DNA of 64,000 bases from Nocardia niwae NBRC 108934 = DSM 45340 (GCF_001613465.1 NZ_BDCK01000026.1:62001-126000), one strand, 5' to 3'. Shown: positions 26,388-35,265, numbered from the stretch's first letter. The notes: generated by a model from the sequence alone, not told the origin. A program made the numbers and translations.

Positions 26388-27143
26388 GTGGATCTGAGGC
26401 TTGGCCAGGTGACATTCGGAGACGTGCGGATCGCCTACCGGGATTCGGGGGTTGGCGCGGTCAGCGACATCCCCGTGATGCTGGTGCACGGTATGGGCGG
26501 CGACGGGCATACGTGGGACCGGTTCGCGCGCGTTCTCGTGCGGTCCGGGCGCCGGGTGATCATCCCCGATCTCCGCGGACACGGCCATAGCTCACACACC
26601 GATTCCTACCTCTTCGACGACTTCGGCGACGATCTGCTCCGCCTGTGCGACCAGCTGGAGCTGCCCGCGGTGGACCTGGTCGGGCATTCGCTCGGCGGTT
26701 ACGCGGTCTCGCGCGTGGCGCAGGACCGGCCGGAACTGGTGCGCAGGCTGGTCATGGAGGAGTGCCCGCTGCCCCTGCAGTCCGGCGCCGAGGAAGTCCA
26801 CCTGACCCGCCGTTTTCCCACCGTGCCCGAACTGTGGCACGCCACATCGAGCCTGGTCCGGCATCCGCGCGCGGTGCTCGCGTTCGACCGATCCATGACG
26901 AAGACGGCGCTCGAACAGTTCCGCAAGCCGAACCCCGAATGGTGGGACCGGCTCTCCGACATCACCGCGCCCACCCTCGTGTTGTGCGGCGGCCCGGGCG
27001 GCATGGTCGACCCGGAGAAGCTCACCGTCCTGCAAGCCGGCCTCGCTGACTGCACGGTGACCACCTTCACCTGCGGCCACAGCATCCACCGCGACCGCTA
27101 CTGGGAATTCGCCGCCGCCGTCCGTCCGTTCCTGGCGGGCTGA
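26388..27143 (+). CDS. Alpha/beta-hydrolase
   Basis: 251 residues. Oxyanion loop VMLVHGMGGDGHTWD, PDLRGHGHSSH, nucleophile elbow VGHSLGGYAV with the catalytic Ser, and a terminal CGHSIHRDRYWEF with the catalytic His: an intact catalytic triad. The substrate is unknown. The start is taken as the GTG at 26388, which follows TATCCT (26374-26379) by 8 bases with no ribosome site, so it may be leaderless; a TTG two codons earlier is also open. Confidence 0.88.
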   Translation: MDLRLGQVTFGDVRIAYRDSGVGAVSDIPVMLVHGMGGDGHTWDRFARVLVRSGRRVIIPDLRGHGHSSHTDSYLFDDFGDDLLRLCDQLELPAVDLVGHSLGGYAVSRVAQDRPELVRRLVMEECPLPLQSGAEEVHLTRRFPTVPELWHATSSLVRHPRAVLAFDRSMTKTALEQFRKPNPEWWDRLSDITAPTLVLCGGPGGMVDPEKLTVLQAGLADCTVTTFTCGHSIHRDRYWEFAAAVRPFLAG

Positions 27144-27176
27144 CCACGTCGCGCCCCCGCAGTCGCGCGACGAAAG

Positions 27177-27198
27177 CGCCGTCTGCACGGGGACGGCG
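27177..27198. terminator. Hairpin between convergent genes
   Basis: CGCCGTC (27177-27183) and GACGGCG (27192-27198), perfect 7 bp arms with an 8 base loop, in the 73 base gap between the convergent hydrolase and SDR genes. It could serve both strands. Confidence 0.45.
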
Positions 27199-27216
27199 GG
27201 CGTGATTCCGCGGGGT

Positions 27217-28176
27217 TCACCAATGGGTGCCGGGCACCCAGCGGGCGGCGCGCCGTAATGCGGTACCCGTGACGCGGCGTGCGGTCGACCGGGTGCGGGG
27301 TGCGGGGAGCGCAGCGGCTGGTTCGACTGGTTCGTAAGGCGGTTTCGGTTCGCCCTTGGCCGCGGGGGAGTCGGGTAGGGCGCGGTAGTAGCGGTGCAGG
27401 ACGCGGTCGCGGATCTTCGGGGTGAGCAGCGCGCCGTACTCGGCGATGGTGCCCAGCGGCACGTCGATGCGTTTGGGCCGTTCGGTCAGCGCGCGCACGA
27501 TGGTCGCGGCCGCCCACTCGGGTGACTCGGCGGGGCCTTGTTCCCCGCTCGGGGTGATCATCGGGGTACGCACCAGCGGCATGTGGATGGTGGTGAACGT
27601 GACGCCGTCGGCCATGGTCTCGACGGCCGCCACCTCGGTGAACTTGTCCAGCGCCGCCTTGCTGGCCAGATAGGCCGAGAATCGCGGCATGGCCATCTGC
27701 ACGCCCGCGCTGCTGATGTTGACGATGTGCCCGAACTTGCGTTCCCGCATCTGCGGCAGCAGGGCCAGCGTCAGCCGCAGCGCGCCGAAGTAGTTGACGG
27801 CCATGGTGCGTTCGAAGTCGTGCAGCCGGTCGGTGGAGCGGTGGATGGCACGGCGGATCGAGCGGCCCGCGTTGTTCACCAGCATGTCCACGTGGCCGTG
27901 TTCGTCCAGGATGGTCTCGACCACGTGGTCGACCGATTCGGAATCGGTGACGTCGCAGGAATATCCGTAGGCCGAGCCGCCCGCCGCCCGGATCTCGTCG
28001 ACGACGGCGGCGAGTTCCTCGCCCCGGCGCGCGAGCAGGAAGACGGTGGCGCCCTTGCCCGCGACCGCCGCCGCCGATGCCCGGCCGATGCCGGAGGATG
28101 CTCCGGTGATGAGGACGTGCCGTCCGGTGAGATCGCGGTTGTGGCGCCGGGTGGGCTCAGCGGATGCGTCGGTCAT
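27217..28176 (-). CDS. Short-chain dehydrogenase/reductase
   Basis: 319 residues. Rossmann motif TGASSGIG, NNAG and the catalytic Ser-Tyr-Lys in ISSAGV...YLASKAAL are intact. The ~60 residue C-terminal extension rich in Pro and Arg (after RYYRALPDSPAAKGEPKPP) is unlike a plain SDR and resembles the fatty acyl-CoA reductase-type SDRs of mycobacteria. Start: ATG at 28176 with AAGGAG 7 bases upstream. A perfect palindromic operator lies just upstream, but no TetR gene is adjacent. Confidence 0.88.
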   Translation of the reverse strand: MTDASAEPTRRHNRDLTGRHVLITGASSGIGRASAAAVAGKGATVFLLARRGEELAAVVDEIRAAGGSAYGYSCDVTDSESVDHVVETILDEHGHVDMLVNNAGRSIRRAIHRSTDRLHDFERTMAVNYFGALRLTLALLPQMRERKFGHIVNISSAGVQMAMPRFSAYLASKAALDKFTEVAAVETMADGVTFTTIHMPLVRTPMITPSGEQGPAESPEWAAATIVRALTERPKRIDVPLGTIAEYGALLTPKIRDRVLHRYYRALPDSPAAKGEPKPPYEPVEPAAALPAPRTRSTARRVTGTALRRAARWVPGTHW

Positions 28177-28205
28177 CGCTGCTCCTTTGCAGGTCTGGTG
28201 GCCAT

Positions 28206-28227
28206 GAACTTACTCCGAAGTAAGTTC
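28206..28227 (-). promoter_or_regulatory. Palindromic operator upstream of the SDR gene
   Basis: GAACTTACT (28206-28214), 4 bases CCGA, AGTAAGTTC (28219-28227): a perfect 9 bp inverted repeat typical of a TetR-family site, 30 bases before the SDR start. The regulator is not encoded next to it. Confidence 0.75.
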
Positions 28228-28357
28228 GGTGCCAAGTGGCCTCGATCACACCCGGGACGCTCCACCCTCCGGCGGAGCGTCGTGCCGGCGTGTTCGAGAA
28301 CCGCACGGGCATGGGGTTTTCGGGGCCGCGAAACGCGTCGAACAACTCTCGAAACGT

Positions 28358-28373
28358 TCGAACATATGTGCGA
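28358..28373 (+). promoter_or_regulatory. LexA-like box upstream of the 151-residue gene
   Basis: TCGAACATATGTGCGA matches TCGAAC-N4-GTTCGA at 11 of 12 fixed positions and lies 11-26 bases before the ATG at 28384. An overlapping TCGAAACGTTCGA palindrome precedes it. Confidence 0.6.
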
Positions 28374-28383
28374 TACTCGGCGC

Positions 28384-28839
28384 ATGTCGGACGATCGGAT
28401 GGCGGAGGTGTTTGCCGCGGTGCGGCTCGGTGGCGTCGACCCCGCGGCGGGGCGACGGGCGTTGGAAAAGCTCTGGGACGAACTCGGCGAACACGGCGGA
28501 GCGTTGCAGCGCTGCGTGGTCGCCCATCATCTCGCCGATCTCCAAAAGGAGCCCGCCGAGGCGCTGCGCTGGGATCAGCGCGCGTTGGCCGCGGTATTCG
28601 GGCCCGGCGTGCCGCTGGACGAAGGCCTGCGCGGCTTCTTGCCCTCGCTCTATCTCAACCTGGCCGACAGTCATCGCCGGGTCGGCGAATTCGAAGTGGC
28701 CAGGATGCAGCTGGCGATCGCCCGCGGGCATCTCGACGTCCTCGCCTCCGACGCCTACGGCGCGCTGATCCGCACTCGGCTGAAGGGCATCGAGGCCGCG
28801 CTGGCGGCCGGTTCCGTCGAACGCCTCTCGGTGGCCTGA
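28384..28839 (+). CDS. Small helical (TPR-like) conserved protein
   Basis: 151 residues, helical, with tetratricopeptide-like pairs (CVVAHHLADLQKEPAEALRWDQRALA and FLPSLYLNLADSHRRVGEFEVARMQLAIARGHL). No enzyme motif, signal or membrane span. I do not recognise a named family. It sits between a LexA-like box and the LexA box of dnaE2, so it may belong to the SOS regulon; that is inference from position and motif. Start ATG at 28384; no strong ribosome site, and an in-frame ATG 18 bases earlier exists. Confidence 0.75.
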   Translation: MSDDRMAEVFAAVRLGGVDPAAGRRALEKLWDELGEHGGALQRCVVAHHLADLQKEPAEALRWDQRALAAVFGPGVPLDEGLRGFLPSLYLNLADSHRRVGEFEVARMQLAIARGHLDVLASDAYGALIRTRLKGIEAALAAGSVERLSVA

Positions 28840-28861
28840 CCTGCCTGTACATCGCCACACT

Positions 28862-28877
28862 TCGAATGTATGTTCGA
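28862..28877 (+). promoter_or_regulatory. LexA (SOS) box upstream of dnaE2
   Basis: TCGAATGTATGTTCGA, 11 of 12 matches to the actinobacterial LexA consensus, 16 bases before the dnaE2 start codon. Expected to make dnaE2 damage-inducible together with imuA'-imuB. Confidence 0.9.
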
Positions 28878-28893
28878 GGCGAGGAGGTGAGTT

Positions 28894-31800
28894 GTGGGCT
28901 GGGGCAACGGTCCGCCCCGCTGGGCGGAGATGGAGCGGGTGCTGTCCGGGCGGCCCGGGCGGACGAACCCCGACGCGATGTATCCGGGCGACGGCGGCGA
29001 CAGCCCGGCGTGGTCGCGTAAGCGCGGCGAATACCACGCCGAGCCGGTGCGGCGCGCAGAAGAGCCGCCGGTGCCATACGCGGAGCTGCACGCGCATTCG
29101 GCCTACAGCTTCCTGGACGGCGCCAGCCCGCCGGAGGAACTGGTCGAGGAGGCGGTGCGGCTCGGCCTGACGGCGATCGCGCTCACCGACCACGACGGCT
29201 TCTACGGCACCGTCCGCTTCGCCGAGGCGGCCAAGGAATGGGGGATGCCCACCGTCTTCGGAGCCGAACTGTCCCTCGGCGCGGCACCCGAACCGCACGT
29301 CCCCGGCGCCGCGCGCGGGCACGCCGTCGCCCCCGACTCGGCGCCCCGCACCGGCGCGCCGGACCCGGCAGGACCGCATCTGCTGGTGCTGGCGCGCGGT
29401 CAGGAGGGCTATCGCAGGCTCTCCCGCGAGATCGCCGCCGCGCACATGGCCGCCGGAGAGAAAGGCATTCTGCGCTACGACCTGGACACGCTCACCGCGG
29501 CGGCCGAGGGGCACTGGCAGATCCTGACCGGGTGCCGGAAGGGACACCTGCGCCAGGCGCTCGAACGCGACTTGCGCGCCGGCAGCACCCGCCTCGAACA
29601 GGCGGAATCGGCGCTGCGTGAGCTGACCGACCGCTTCGGCGCCGATCGGGTGAGCGTGGAACTCACTCAGCACGGCATCCCGGAGGACGACGAGCGCAAC
29701 GCGCGCCTCATCGCCTTGGCCGATCGCGTCGGCCTGCCCGTGCTCGCCACCACCGGAGCGCATTTCGCCGCACCGAGCCGGCGTCGCCGAGCCATGGCGC
29801 TCGCGGCGATCCGGGCCAGACGGAGCCTGGACGAGATAGCGGGCTGGCTGGCCCCGGTGGGCGGCGCTCATCTGCGGTCCGGGGCGGAGATGGCGCGGTT
29901 GTTCGCCGACTGCCCGCAAGCGGTGGCGAACGCGGCGGCCCTGGCCCGCGAATGCGCCTTCGACCTGAAGCTGATCGCCCCGCACCTGCCGCCCTTCGAC
30001 GTGCCCGCCGGGCACGACGAACAGTCCTGGCTGCGCGAGCTCACCATGGCAGGCGCCGCGGCGCGCTACGGGACCCCGGAGCAGAACCCGGAGGCCTACC
30101 GGCAGATCGAGCACGAACTCGCGGTGATCGACAAGCTGGAGTTCCCCGGCTACTTCCTGGTGGTGCACGACATCGTCAGCTTCTGCAAGGACAACGACAT
30201 CCTGTGCCAGGGTCGCGGTTCAGCGGCCAACTCGGCGGTCTGCTACGCCATCGGCATCACCAATGTCGACCCGGTTCGCAACCAATTGCTGTTCGAGCGT
30301 TTTCTCTCCCCGGAGCGCGACGGTCCGCCCGACATCGACGTCGACATCGAATCCGACCGCCGGGAAGAGGCCATCCAGCACGTCTACCGCAAGTACGGCC
30401 GCGAATACGCCGCGCAGGTGGCCAACGTGATCACCTACCGCGGCAAGTCGGCGGTCCGGGATGCCGCACGGGCGCTGGGGTTTTCCCCCGGCCAGCAGGA
30501 CGCGTGGAGCAAGCAGGTGAGCCGCTGGACGGGCGTCGGCGCCGAGACGAACACCGACATCCCCGCCGAGGTGCTGGAACTGGCCGCCGATATCGAGGGC
30601 CTGCCGAGGCATCTGGGCATCCATTCCGGCGGCATGGTGATCTGCGACCGGCCGATCGCCGACGTCTGCCCGGTGGAATGGGCGCGCATGCCCGGCCGCA
30701 GCGTCCTGCAGTGGGACAAGGACGATTGCGCAGCCATCGATCTGGTGAAGTTCGACCTGCTCGGCCTCGGCATGCTCTCCGCGCTGCACTACATGATCGA
30801 CCTGGTGCGCGAGCACAAAGGGCAGACCGTCGAACTGCACGCGCTGGACCTGGCCGAGCCCGAAGTCTACGAGATGCTCTCGCGCGCGGACTCGGTCGGC
30901 GTCTTCCAGGTCGAGTCGCGCGCGCAGATGGCCACCCTGCCCCGGCTGCGCCCGCGCAGCTTCTACGACCTGGTGGTCGAGGTGGCGCTGATCCGTCCAG
31001 GCCCGATCCAGGGCGGGTCGGTGCATCCCTACATCCGCAGGCGCAACGGCGTGGAGGACGTCGTCTACGACCATCCGGCGCTGAAGAATTCGCTGGAGCG
31101 CACGCTCGGCGTGCCGCTGTTTCAGGAGCAGCTCATGCAGATGGCCGTCGACGTGGCCGGATTCACCGCCGTCGAGGCCGATCAGCTGCGCCGGGCCATG
31201 GGTTCCAAGCGGTCTCCGGAGCGCATGGAGCGTCTCAAGGCCCGGCTCTACCGGGGCATGCGCGAGCGGCACGGGATCACCGGCGAAGTCGCCGACCGGA
31301 TCTACGAGAAGCTCTACGCCTTCGCGAATTTCGGCTTCCCGGAGAGTCATTCGCAGAGTTTCGCCGCGATCGTGTACTACTCGGCCTGGTTCAAACTGCA
31401 TCATCCCGCCGCCTTCTGCGCGGGTCTGCTGCGCGCCCAGCCGATGGGGTTCTACTCGCCGCAGTCGCTGGTCGCCGACGCGCGCAGGCACGCGGTCGCG
31501 GTGCACGGTCCGGACGTCAATGCCAGCCGGGCCGAGCCAACGCTCGAGGCGAAGGGCACCGAGGTGCGCCTGGGTCTCGCCGCGATCCGCCAGATCGGCG
31601 ACGACCTCGCCGAACGCATTGTCGCCGCCAGGGGCGAGCGGCCCTACACGTCCTTCCTCGACCTGACCGGCCGGGTGGAACTCACTGTCGCGCAGGCGGA
31701 ATCGCTCGCCACGGCGGGCGCGCTCGGCAGCCTCGGCATCACCCGCCGCGAAGCGCTCTGGGCGGCGGGCGCCGCCGCGGGCGAGCGCCCGGACCGGTTG

Positions 31801-32256
31801 CCCGGTACCGGCGCGGCCACCACCGCACCCGCTCTGCCCGGGATGAGCGATCTCGAGCTGGCGGCCGCCGACGTGTGGGCCACCGGCGTCTCGCCGGGCA
31901 GCTATCCGACGGAGTTCCTGCGCCCGCAGCTGGACGCGCTCGGCGTCGTACCGGCCTCCGGCCTGCTCACGGTGCCCGACGGCTCCCGGGTACTGGTGGG
32001 CGGCGCGGTGACCCACCGGCAGCGTCCCGCCACCGCGGAAGGCGTCACCTTCCTCAATCTGGAAGACGAGACCGGCATGGTGAACATCGTCTGTTCGCTG
32101 GGGCTGTGGCGGCGTTACCGGCGCCTCGCCCAGGGCGCGGCCGCCCTGCTCATTCGCGGCCGGGTGCAGAATGCCGAGGGTGTGGTCAGCGTGGTCGCCG
32201 AACATCTGCAGCGCATGGATCTGCGGATGACGTCCAAATCGCGCGACTTCCGTTGA
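28894..32256 (+). CDS. dnaE2: Error-prone DNA polymerase DnaE2
   Basis: 1120 residues. C-family polymerase that performs translesion synthesis with ImuA'/ImuB. A PHP domain opens the protein (YAELHAHSAYSFLDGASPPEEL); the palm carries the catalytic acidic cluster PPDIDVDIES near residues 478-485; QWDKDDCAAIDLVKFDLLGLGML, FANFGFPESHSQSFA and the OB fold (GGAVTHRQRPATAEGVTFLNLEDETG) are typical of DnaE2. The length fits the ~1080 of the family, with a slightly long N-terminus. Start: GTG at 28894 (MGWGNGPPRW), with GAGGAGG upstream. Placed directly behind a LexA box. Confidence 0.96.
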   Translation: MGWGNGPPRWAEMERVLSGRPGRTNPDAMYPGDGGDSPAWSRKRGEYHAEPVRRAEEPPVPYAELHAHSAYSFLDGASPPEELVEEAVRLGLTAIALTDHDGFYGTVRFAEAAKEWGMPTVFGAELSLGAAPEPHVPGAARGHAVAPDSAPRTGAPDPAGPHLLVLARGQEGYRRLSREIAAAHMAAGEKGILRYDLDTLTAAAEGHWQILTGCRKGHLRQALERDLRAGSTRLEQAESALRELTDRFGADRVSVELTQHGIPEDDERNARLIALADRVGLPVLATTGAHFAAPSRRRRAMALAAIRARRSLDEIAGWLAPVGGAHLRSGAEMARLFADCPQAVANAAALARECAFDLKLIAPHLPPFDVPAGHDEQSWLRELTMAGAAARYGTPEQNPEAYRQIEHELAVIDKLEFPGYFLVVHDIVSFCKDNDILCQGRGSAANSAVCYAIGITNVDPVRNQLLFERFLSPERDGPPDIDVDIESDRREEAIQHVYRKYGREYAAQVANVITYRGKSAVRDAARALGFSPGQQDAWSKQVSRWTGVGAETNTDIPAEVLELAADIEGLPRHLGIHSGGMVICDRPIADVCPVEWARMPGRSVLQWDKDDCAAIDLVKFDLLGLGMLSALHYMIDLVREHKGQTVELHALDLAEPEVYEMLSRADSVGVFQVESRAQMATLPRLRPRSFYDLVVEVALIRPGPIQGGSVHPYIRRRNGVEDVVYDHPALKNSLERTLGVPLFQEQLMQMAVDVAGFTAVEADQLRRAMGSKRSPERMERLKARLYRGMRERHGITGEVADRIYEKLYAFANFGFPESHSQSFAAIVYYSAWFKLHHPAAFCAGLLRAQPMGFYSPQSLVADARRHAVAVHGPDVNASRAEPTLEAKGTEVRLGLAAIRQIGDDLAERIVAARGERPYTSFLDLTGRVELTVAQAESLATAGALGSLGITRREALWAAGAAAGERPDRLPGTGAATTAPALPGMSDLELAAADVWATGVSPGSYPTEFLRPQLDALGVVPASGLLTVPDGSRVLVGGAVTHRQRPATAEGVTFLNLEDETGMVNIVCSLGLWRRYRRLAQGAAALLIRGRVQNAEGVVSVVAEHLQRMDLRMTSKSRDFR

Positions 32257-32344
32257 GCCGGTTGCTTTAAGGAAGTGTTAGAAGCGCTCTAGGAAACCGT
32301 TATGCGGGGCCGTCCGCGCAGCGTAAACGGCTACTGTGCCAGGC

Positions 32345-33337
32345 ATGAGGAAGCTTGCTGTGCTGTGTGTCGGCGTGCTGGGGTTGGTTCTGCTCGCCGG
32401 GTGCGGTGACGATCGCGCGACACCCGCTCGGGACCGGTCTTCGACGGTGATGACCGGGCCCGCCGCCCCCGCGATCGTGCCGCCGGGGGCGCACGAGCTG
32501 GCGCCCCCGAAGCGGGACAACTCCGGCGGCGAACCGGTGACCACGCGCAAGGAGGTGGTCACCGGCAGCATCGAGATCACCGCCGACGCGCCGGTCGCCG
32601 CGGCGGGCACGGTCCTCGACCAGGTGCGCGCCGCGGGTGGCCGGGTCGACAGCCGCACCGAGCAGCCGGGCACCGATGACACCGAACCCACTGCCACGCT
32701 CGTCGTCCGCCTGCCCGCGGACAAGACAGACGCGTTCATCTCGGGCCTCGGCGGGGTCGGGCAGGTCACCCGGATCACCACCAACCGCGACGACGTCACC
32801 ATGCAGTGGGAGGACCTGGACGCGCGGATCAAGGCCCTGCAAGCCTCGGTGGACCGGTTGCGCGCGCTCATCGCGGGCGCCACCAGCACCTCCGACCTGC
32901 TCGCCGCCGAGCAGGCGCTGTCGGGCCGCCAAGGTGAACTCGACAGCCTCACCGCGCAGAAGCGGCGCCTCGACGACCAGGTCGCCTTATCCACGCTGAC
33001 CATCGAGATCACCACCGATCACAAGGGGTCCGGCGACGACCCGGACAATTTCTGGGACGGCATCGTCGCCGGCTGGAACTCCCTGGTGGACTGGCTGCAG
33101 GACGCGGTCGTGTTCAGCGGCAAGGCGATTCCGTGGCTCGGCTTCCTCGCGGTGGTGGCCGCTGTGTTGTGGGGTGCCGTACGGCTGGTGCGGCGTCGGA
33201 AGCCCGTGCCGCGCAGGGAAGAATCGGCGCCGGCTCCCGCCGAGCCCGCGAGCAGCGCCGCGGAAGGTGCGAAGACCAGCGCAGGAGGCGAGAATGCCGA
33301 CGGTGGTAAGGGCGACGATCAAGCCGAACAGCCGTAA
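32345..33337 (+). CDS. DUF4349 lipoprotein
   Basis: 330 residues. A lipoprotein signal peptide MRKLAVLCVGVLGLVLLAGC puts the acylated Cys at residue 20. The DUF4349 part (TGSIEITADAPVAAAGTVLDQVRAAGGRVDS...TMQWEDLDARIKALQASVDRLRALI) includes a coiled-coil, then a C-terminal membrane span (IPWLGFLAVVAAVLWGAVRLV) and a charged tail. Role unknown. The ATG at 32345 follows TACTGT by 7 bases with no ribosome site: probably leaderless. It overlaps the next gene by 44 bases. Confidence 0.85.
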   Translation: MRKLAVLCVGVLGLVLLAGCGDDRATPARDRSSTVMTGPAAPAIVPPGAHELAPPKRDNSGGEPVTTRKEVVTGSIEITADAPVAAAGTVLDQVRAAGGRVDSRTEQPGTDDTEPTATLVVRLPADKTDAFISGLGGVGQVTRITTNRDDVTMQWEDLDARIKALQASVDRLRALIAGATSTSDLLAAEQALSGRQGELDSLTAQKRRLDDQVALSTLTIEITTDHKGSGDDPDNFWDGIVAGWNSLVDWLQDAVVFSGKAIPWLGFLAVVAAVLWGAVRLVRRRKPVPRREESAPAPAEPASSAAEGAKTSAGGENADGGKGDDQAEQP

Positions 33338-33527
33338 GGGCCCACTGGTGGAAACCCTCGACGACGGTAGTCTGCACCTGTACGTGCGGGCTCCCGCCGT
33401 CGAGGGGAAAGCCAACAGGGCGGCCATCGAATTGCTCGCCGAGCACTACGGAGTTCCCAGGTCCGCCGTCCGGCTGGTCGCGGGCGCGACCTCGCGCTTC
33501 AAGCGCTTCGAGATCGACCTGCCCTGA
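33294..33527 (+). CDS. DUF167 (YggU family) protein
   Basis: 77 residues, the usual size. The family core is intact: VVRATIKPNSRKGPLVE, LHLYVRAPAVEGKANRAAIELLAEHYGVPRSAVRLVAGATSRFKRFEI. Soluble alpha/beta protein of unknown function found in most bacteria. Start: ATG at 33294 with AGGAGG 6 bases upstream, inside the end of the DUF4349 gene, which implies coupled translation. Confidence 0.9.
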   Translation: MPTVVRATIKPNSRKGPLVETLDDGSLHLYVRAPAVEGKANRAAIELLAEHYGVPRSAVRLVAGATSRFKRFEIDLP

Positions 33528-33536
33528 CGGCGACGC

Positions 33537-34001
33537 CTACACGCCGCCGGGAAAGCCCAGTTGGCGCCATGCTTCGTAGACGGTGACCGCGGCCGCGTTG
33601 GAGAGGTTCATCGAACGGCGGCCGGGCAGCATCGGGATGCGCAGCCGGTCGGTGACGTGCGGGTCCGCCAGCACCTCCGCGGGCAGGCCGGTGGGTTCGG
33701 TGCCGAACAGCAGCACGTCGTTCTCCCGGTAGGCCACGTCCGTGAACCTGGTGGTGGCCTGCGTGGTGAACGCGAAAACCCGCTCCGGCCGCAACGTCTC
33801 CCACGCCGCCGCCAGATTCGCGTGCACCGTCACCGCCGCCAGATCATGGTAATCCAACCCGGCCCGGCGCAACTTCGGCTCCGACAGATCGAATCCCAAC
33901 GGCTCGATCAGATGCAGATGACACCCGGTCCCCGCGACCAACCGGATCGCGTTGCCGGTATTCGGCGGAATGCACGGCTCGTGGAACATCAGATGAAACA
34001 C
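33537..34001 (-). CDS. trmL: tRNA (cytidine(34)-2'-O)-methyltransferase TrmL-like (SpoU)
   Basis: 154 residues, the compact single-domain SpoU size. It 2'-O-methylates the wobble base of some leucine tRNAs. The knotted SAM site is seen in HEPCIPPNTGNAIRLVAGTG, LLFGTEPTGLP and IPMLPGRRSMNLSNAAAVTVYEAWRQLGF. Start GTG at 34001; the ATG four codons later (MFHEP) is an alternative. Divergent from a DUF3017 gene. Confidence 0.92.
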   Translation of the reverse strand: MFHLMFHEPCIPPNTGNAIRLVAGTGCHLHLIEPLGFDLSEPKLRRAGLDYHDLAAVTVHANLAAAWETLRPERVFAFTTQATTRFTDVAYRENDVLLFGTEPTGLPAEVLADPHVTDRLRIPMLPGRRSMNLSNAAAVTVYEAWRQLGFPGGV

Positions 34002-34119
34002 GAGTGTTAGTCAATCAGGCGGTCGCCGGGAGCGGGTCTCGGGGAGATCGAGGCAGCGCTCCGGTCGGCCGCGCGCTACCGACGCCGAAGTCTCTCGGCC
34101 AGCCACCTGAGCGCCCCGC

Positions 34120-34176
34120 CGAGTGGCACACCGCTGAGGCGTCTACCCGCGTTTCGCCGCAGCAATGTGCCACTCG
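34120..34176 (+). repeat. Perfect 11 bp inverted repeat upstream of DUF3017
   Basis: CGAGTGGCACA (34120-34130) and TGTGCCACTCG (34166-34176), 35 bases apart, in the 239 base gap between trmL and the DUF3017 gene. The arms are long for chance. It could be a cis-acting RNA or an operator pair. Confidence 0.7.
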
Positions 34177-34240
34177 TTACCACGGGAGACGGGGAGGTCC
34201 TCCGGCGGACCGGGGGCGAGGAGTCTGCAAGAATTGGGGG

Positions 34241-34558
34241 GTGACCGATGCCGACACGCCTGTTGCCGGGCGACGCAGTCCGGGGACGGAGTTCTTGCGT
34301 TCCCATCTGCCGATGGTGGTTGTGACGCTGGTCATCCTGGTGGCGGTGGTGTTCGTCGCGTCCGATCGGTGGCGGCGGGGGGCGTTCTTCTTCGGTGGGG
34401 CGACGTTGCTGGCGGCGGCGTTCCGGCTGTGCCTGCCGACGGCTCGGGTGGGGTTGCTCGCGGTGCGCAGCAAGCCGTTCGACGTCGGCGCGCTGACCCT
34501 GCTCGGCTCGAGCATCTTGTTCCTCGCGGCCACGATCAACACACTCGGCGTCGGCTGA
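34241..34558 (+). CDS. DUF3017 small membrane protein
   Basis: 105 residues with three hydrophobic segments: LPMVVVTLVILVAVVFVAS, GAFFFGGATLLAAAFRLCL and VGALTLLGSSILFLAATINTLGV. Matches the DUF3017 family found next to folD in mycobacteria. Function unknown. Start: GTG at 34241, preceded directly by a G run and no spaced ribosome site, so the exact start is uncertain. Confidence 0.82.
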   Translation: MTDADTPVAGRRSPGTEFLRSHLPMVVVTLVILVAVVFVASDRWRRGAFFFGGATLLAAAFRLCLPTARVGLLAVRSKPFDVGALTLLGSSILFLAATINTLGVG

Positions 34559-34596
34559 GGGCTGGGCGACCCGGCGTCGGCCGGGCCGCCCTCGCG

Positions 34597-35244
34597 TCAG
34601 CGGGCAGCGGGGTATCGCTCGGCGAAAACCGTTTGCTCGCGCGGACGGCGTCCGGGATGGGGCGGGGCGATGTCGCTGTAGCCGATGGTGACCAGCACCG
34701 CGATGGCGAGATCTTCGCGGTCGCCGATGCCGATGGCTTTTTTCACCAGCTCGGGATCCCAGCCGTTCATCGGCGCCGAGGCCAGGCCGAGTCCGGTGGC
34801 GGCGAGCATCGCGTAGGTGGCGGCGATCATGGCGTTCTTGACGGCGTTCTCCCGCAGCAGCCCGTGCCGCTCCAGCGTCAGGTACTCGGCGCGTGCGTCG
34901 AACAAGGCGGTGAACTCGGCGTTCCACGCGCCGTTGCGGCCGGCCAGTTCGGCGATATCGGCGTTGGCCGCTCGCCAAGCGGCGGCATCGGCGACGAAGA
35001 CCAGCACCACCGGCGCTTCCTGCGGCTGCGGCTGGCCGAACGCCGCCTCGGACAGCGCGGCGCGGCCGGATTCACTCGTCACCACCACGATCGATCGGTC
35101 CTGCATATTCCACGCGCTCGGCGCTTGCATCGCCAGTTCGAGCAACTCCTCGATCAGCTCGGGCGCCACCGGGTCGGAGGAATAGTGCCGCACCGTGCGA
35201 CGTCCACGGATCGCGTCGGCCACCGAAAGTGTCTGTATTTCCAT
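34597..35244 (-). CDS. Nitroreductase family protein
   Basis: 215 residues. FMN-binding nitroreductase: SVADAIRGRRTVRHYSSDPV at the N-terminus and MQAPSAWNMQDRSIVVV, then MIAATYAMLAATGLGLASAPMNGWDPE, a family hallmark. It likely reduces nitro- or quinone-type compounds with NAD(P)H in the cytoplasm. It is divergent from an HxlR regulator, an arrangement often seen for electrophile-responsive reductases. Start ATG at 35244; no clear ribosome site. Confidence 0.9.
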   Translation of the reverse strand: MEIQTLSVADAIRGRRTVRHYSSDPVAPELIEELLELAMQAPSAWNMQDRSIVVVTSESGRAALSEAAFGQPQPQEAPVVLVFVADAAAWRAANADIAELAGRNGAWNAEFTALFDARAEYLTLERHGLLRENAVKNAMIAATYAMLAATGLGLASAPMNGWDPELVKKAIGIGDREDLAIAVLVTIGYSDIAPPHPGRRPREQTVFAERYPAAR

Positions 35245-35265
35245 ATTTCTAACTATCGGAGAGTC

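Noticed and set aside
28246..30168. A 640-codon minus-strand frame opposite the small helical gene and dnaE2
   Set aside because: Antisense to the PHP domain of DnaE2 with no recognisable protein; typical GC-rich shadow.
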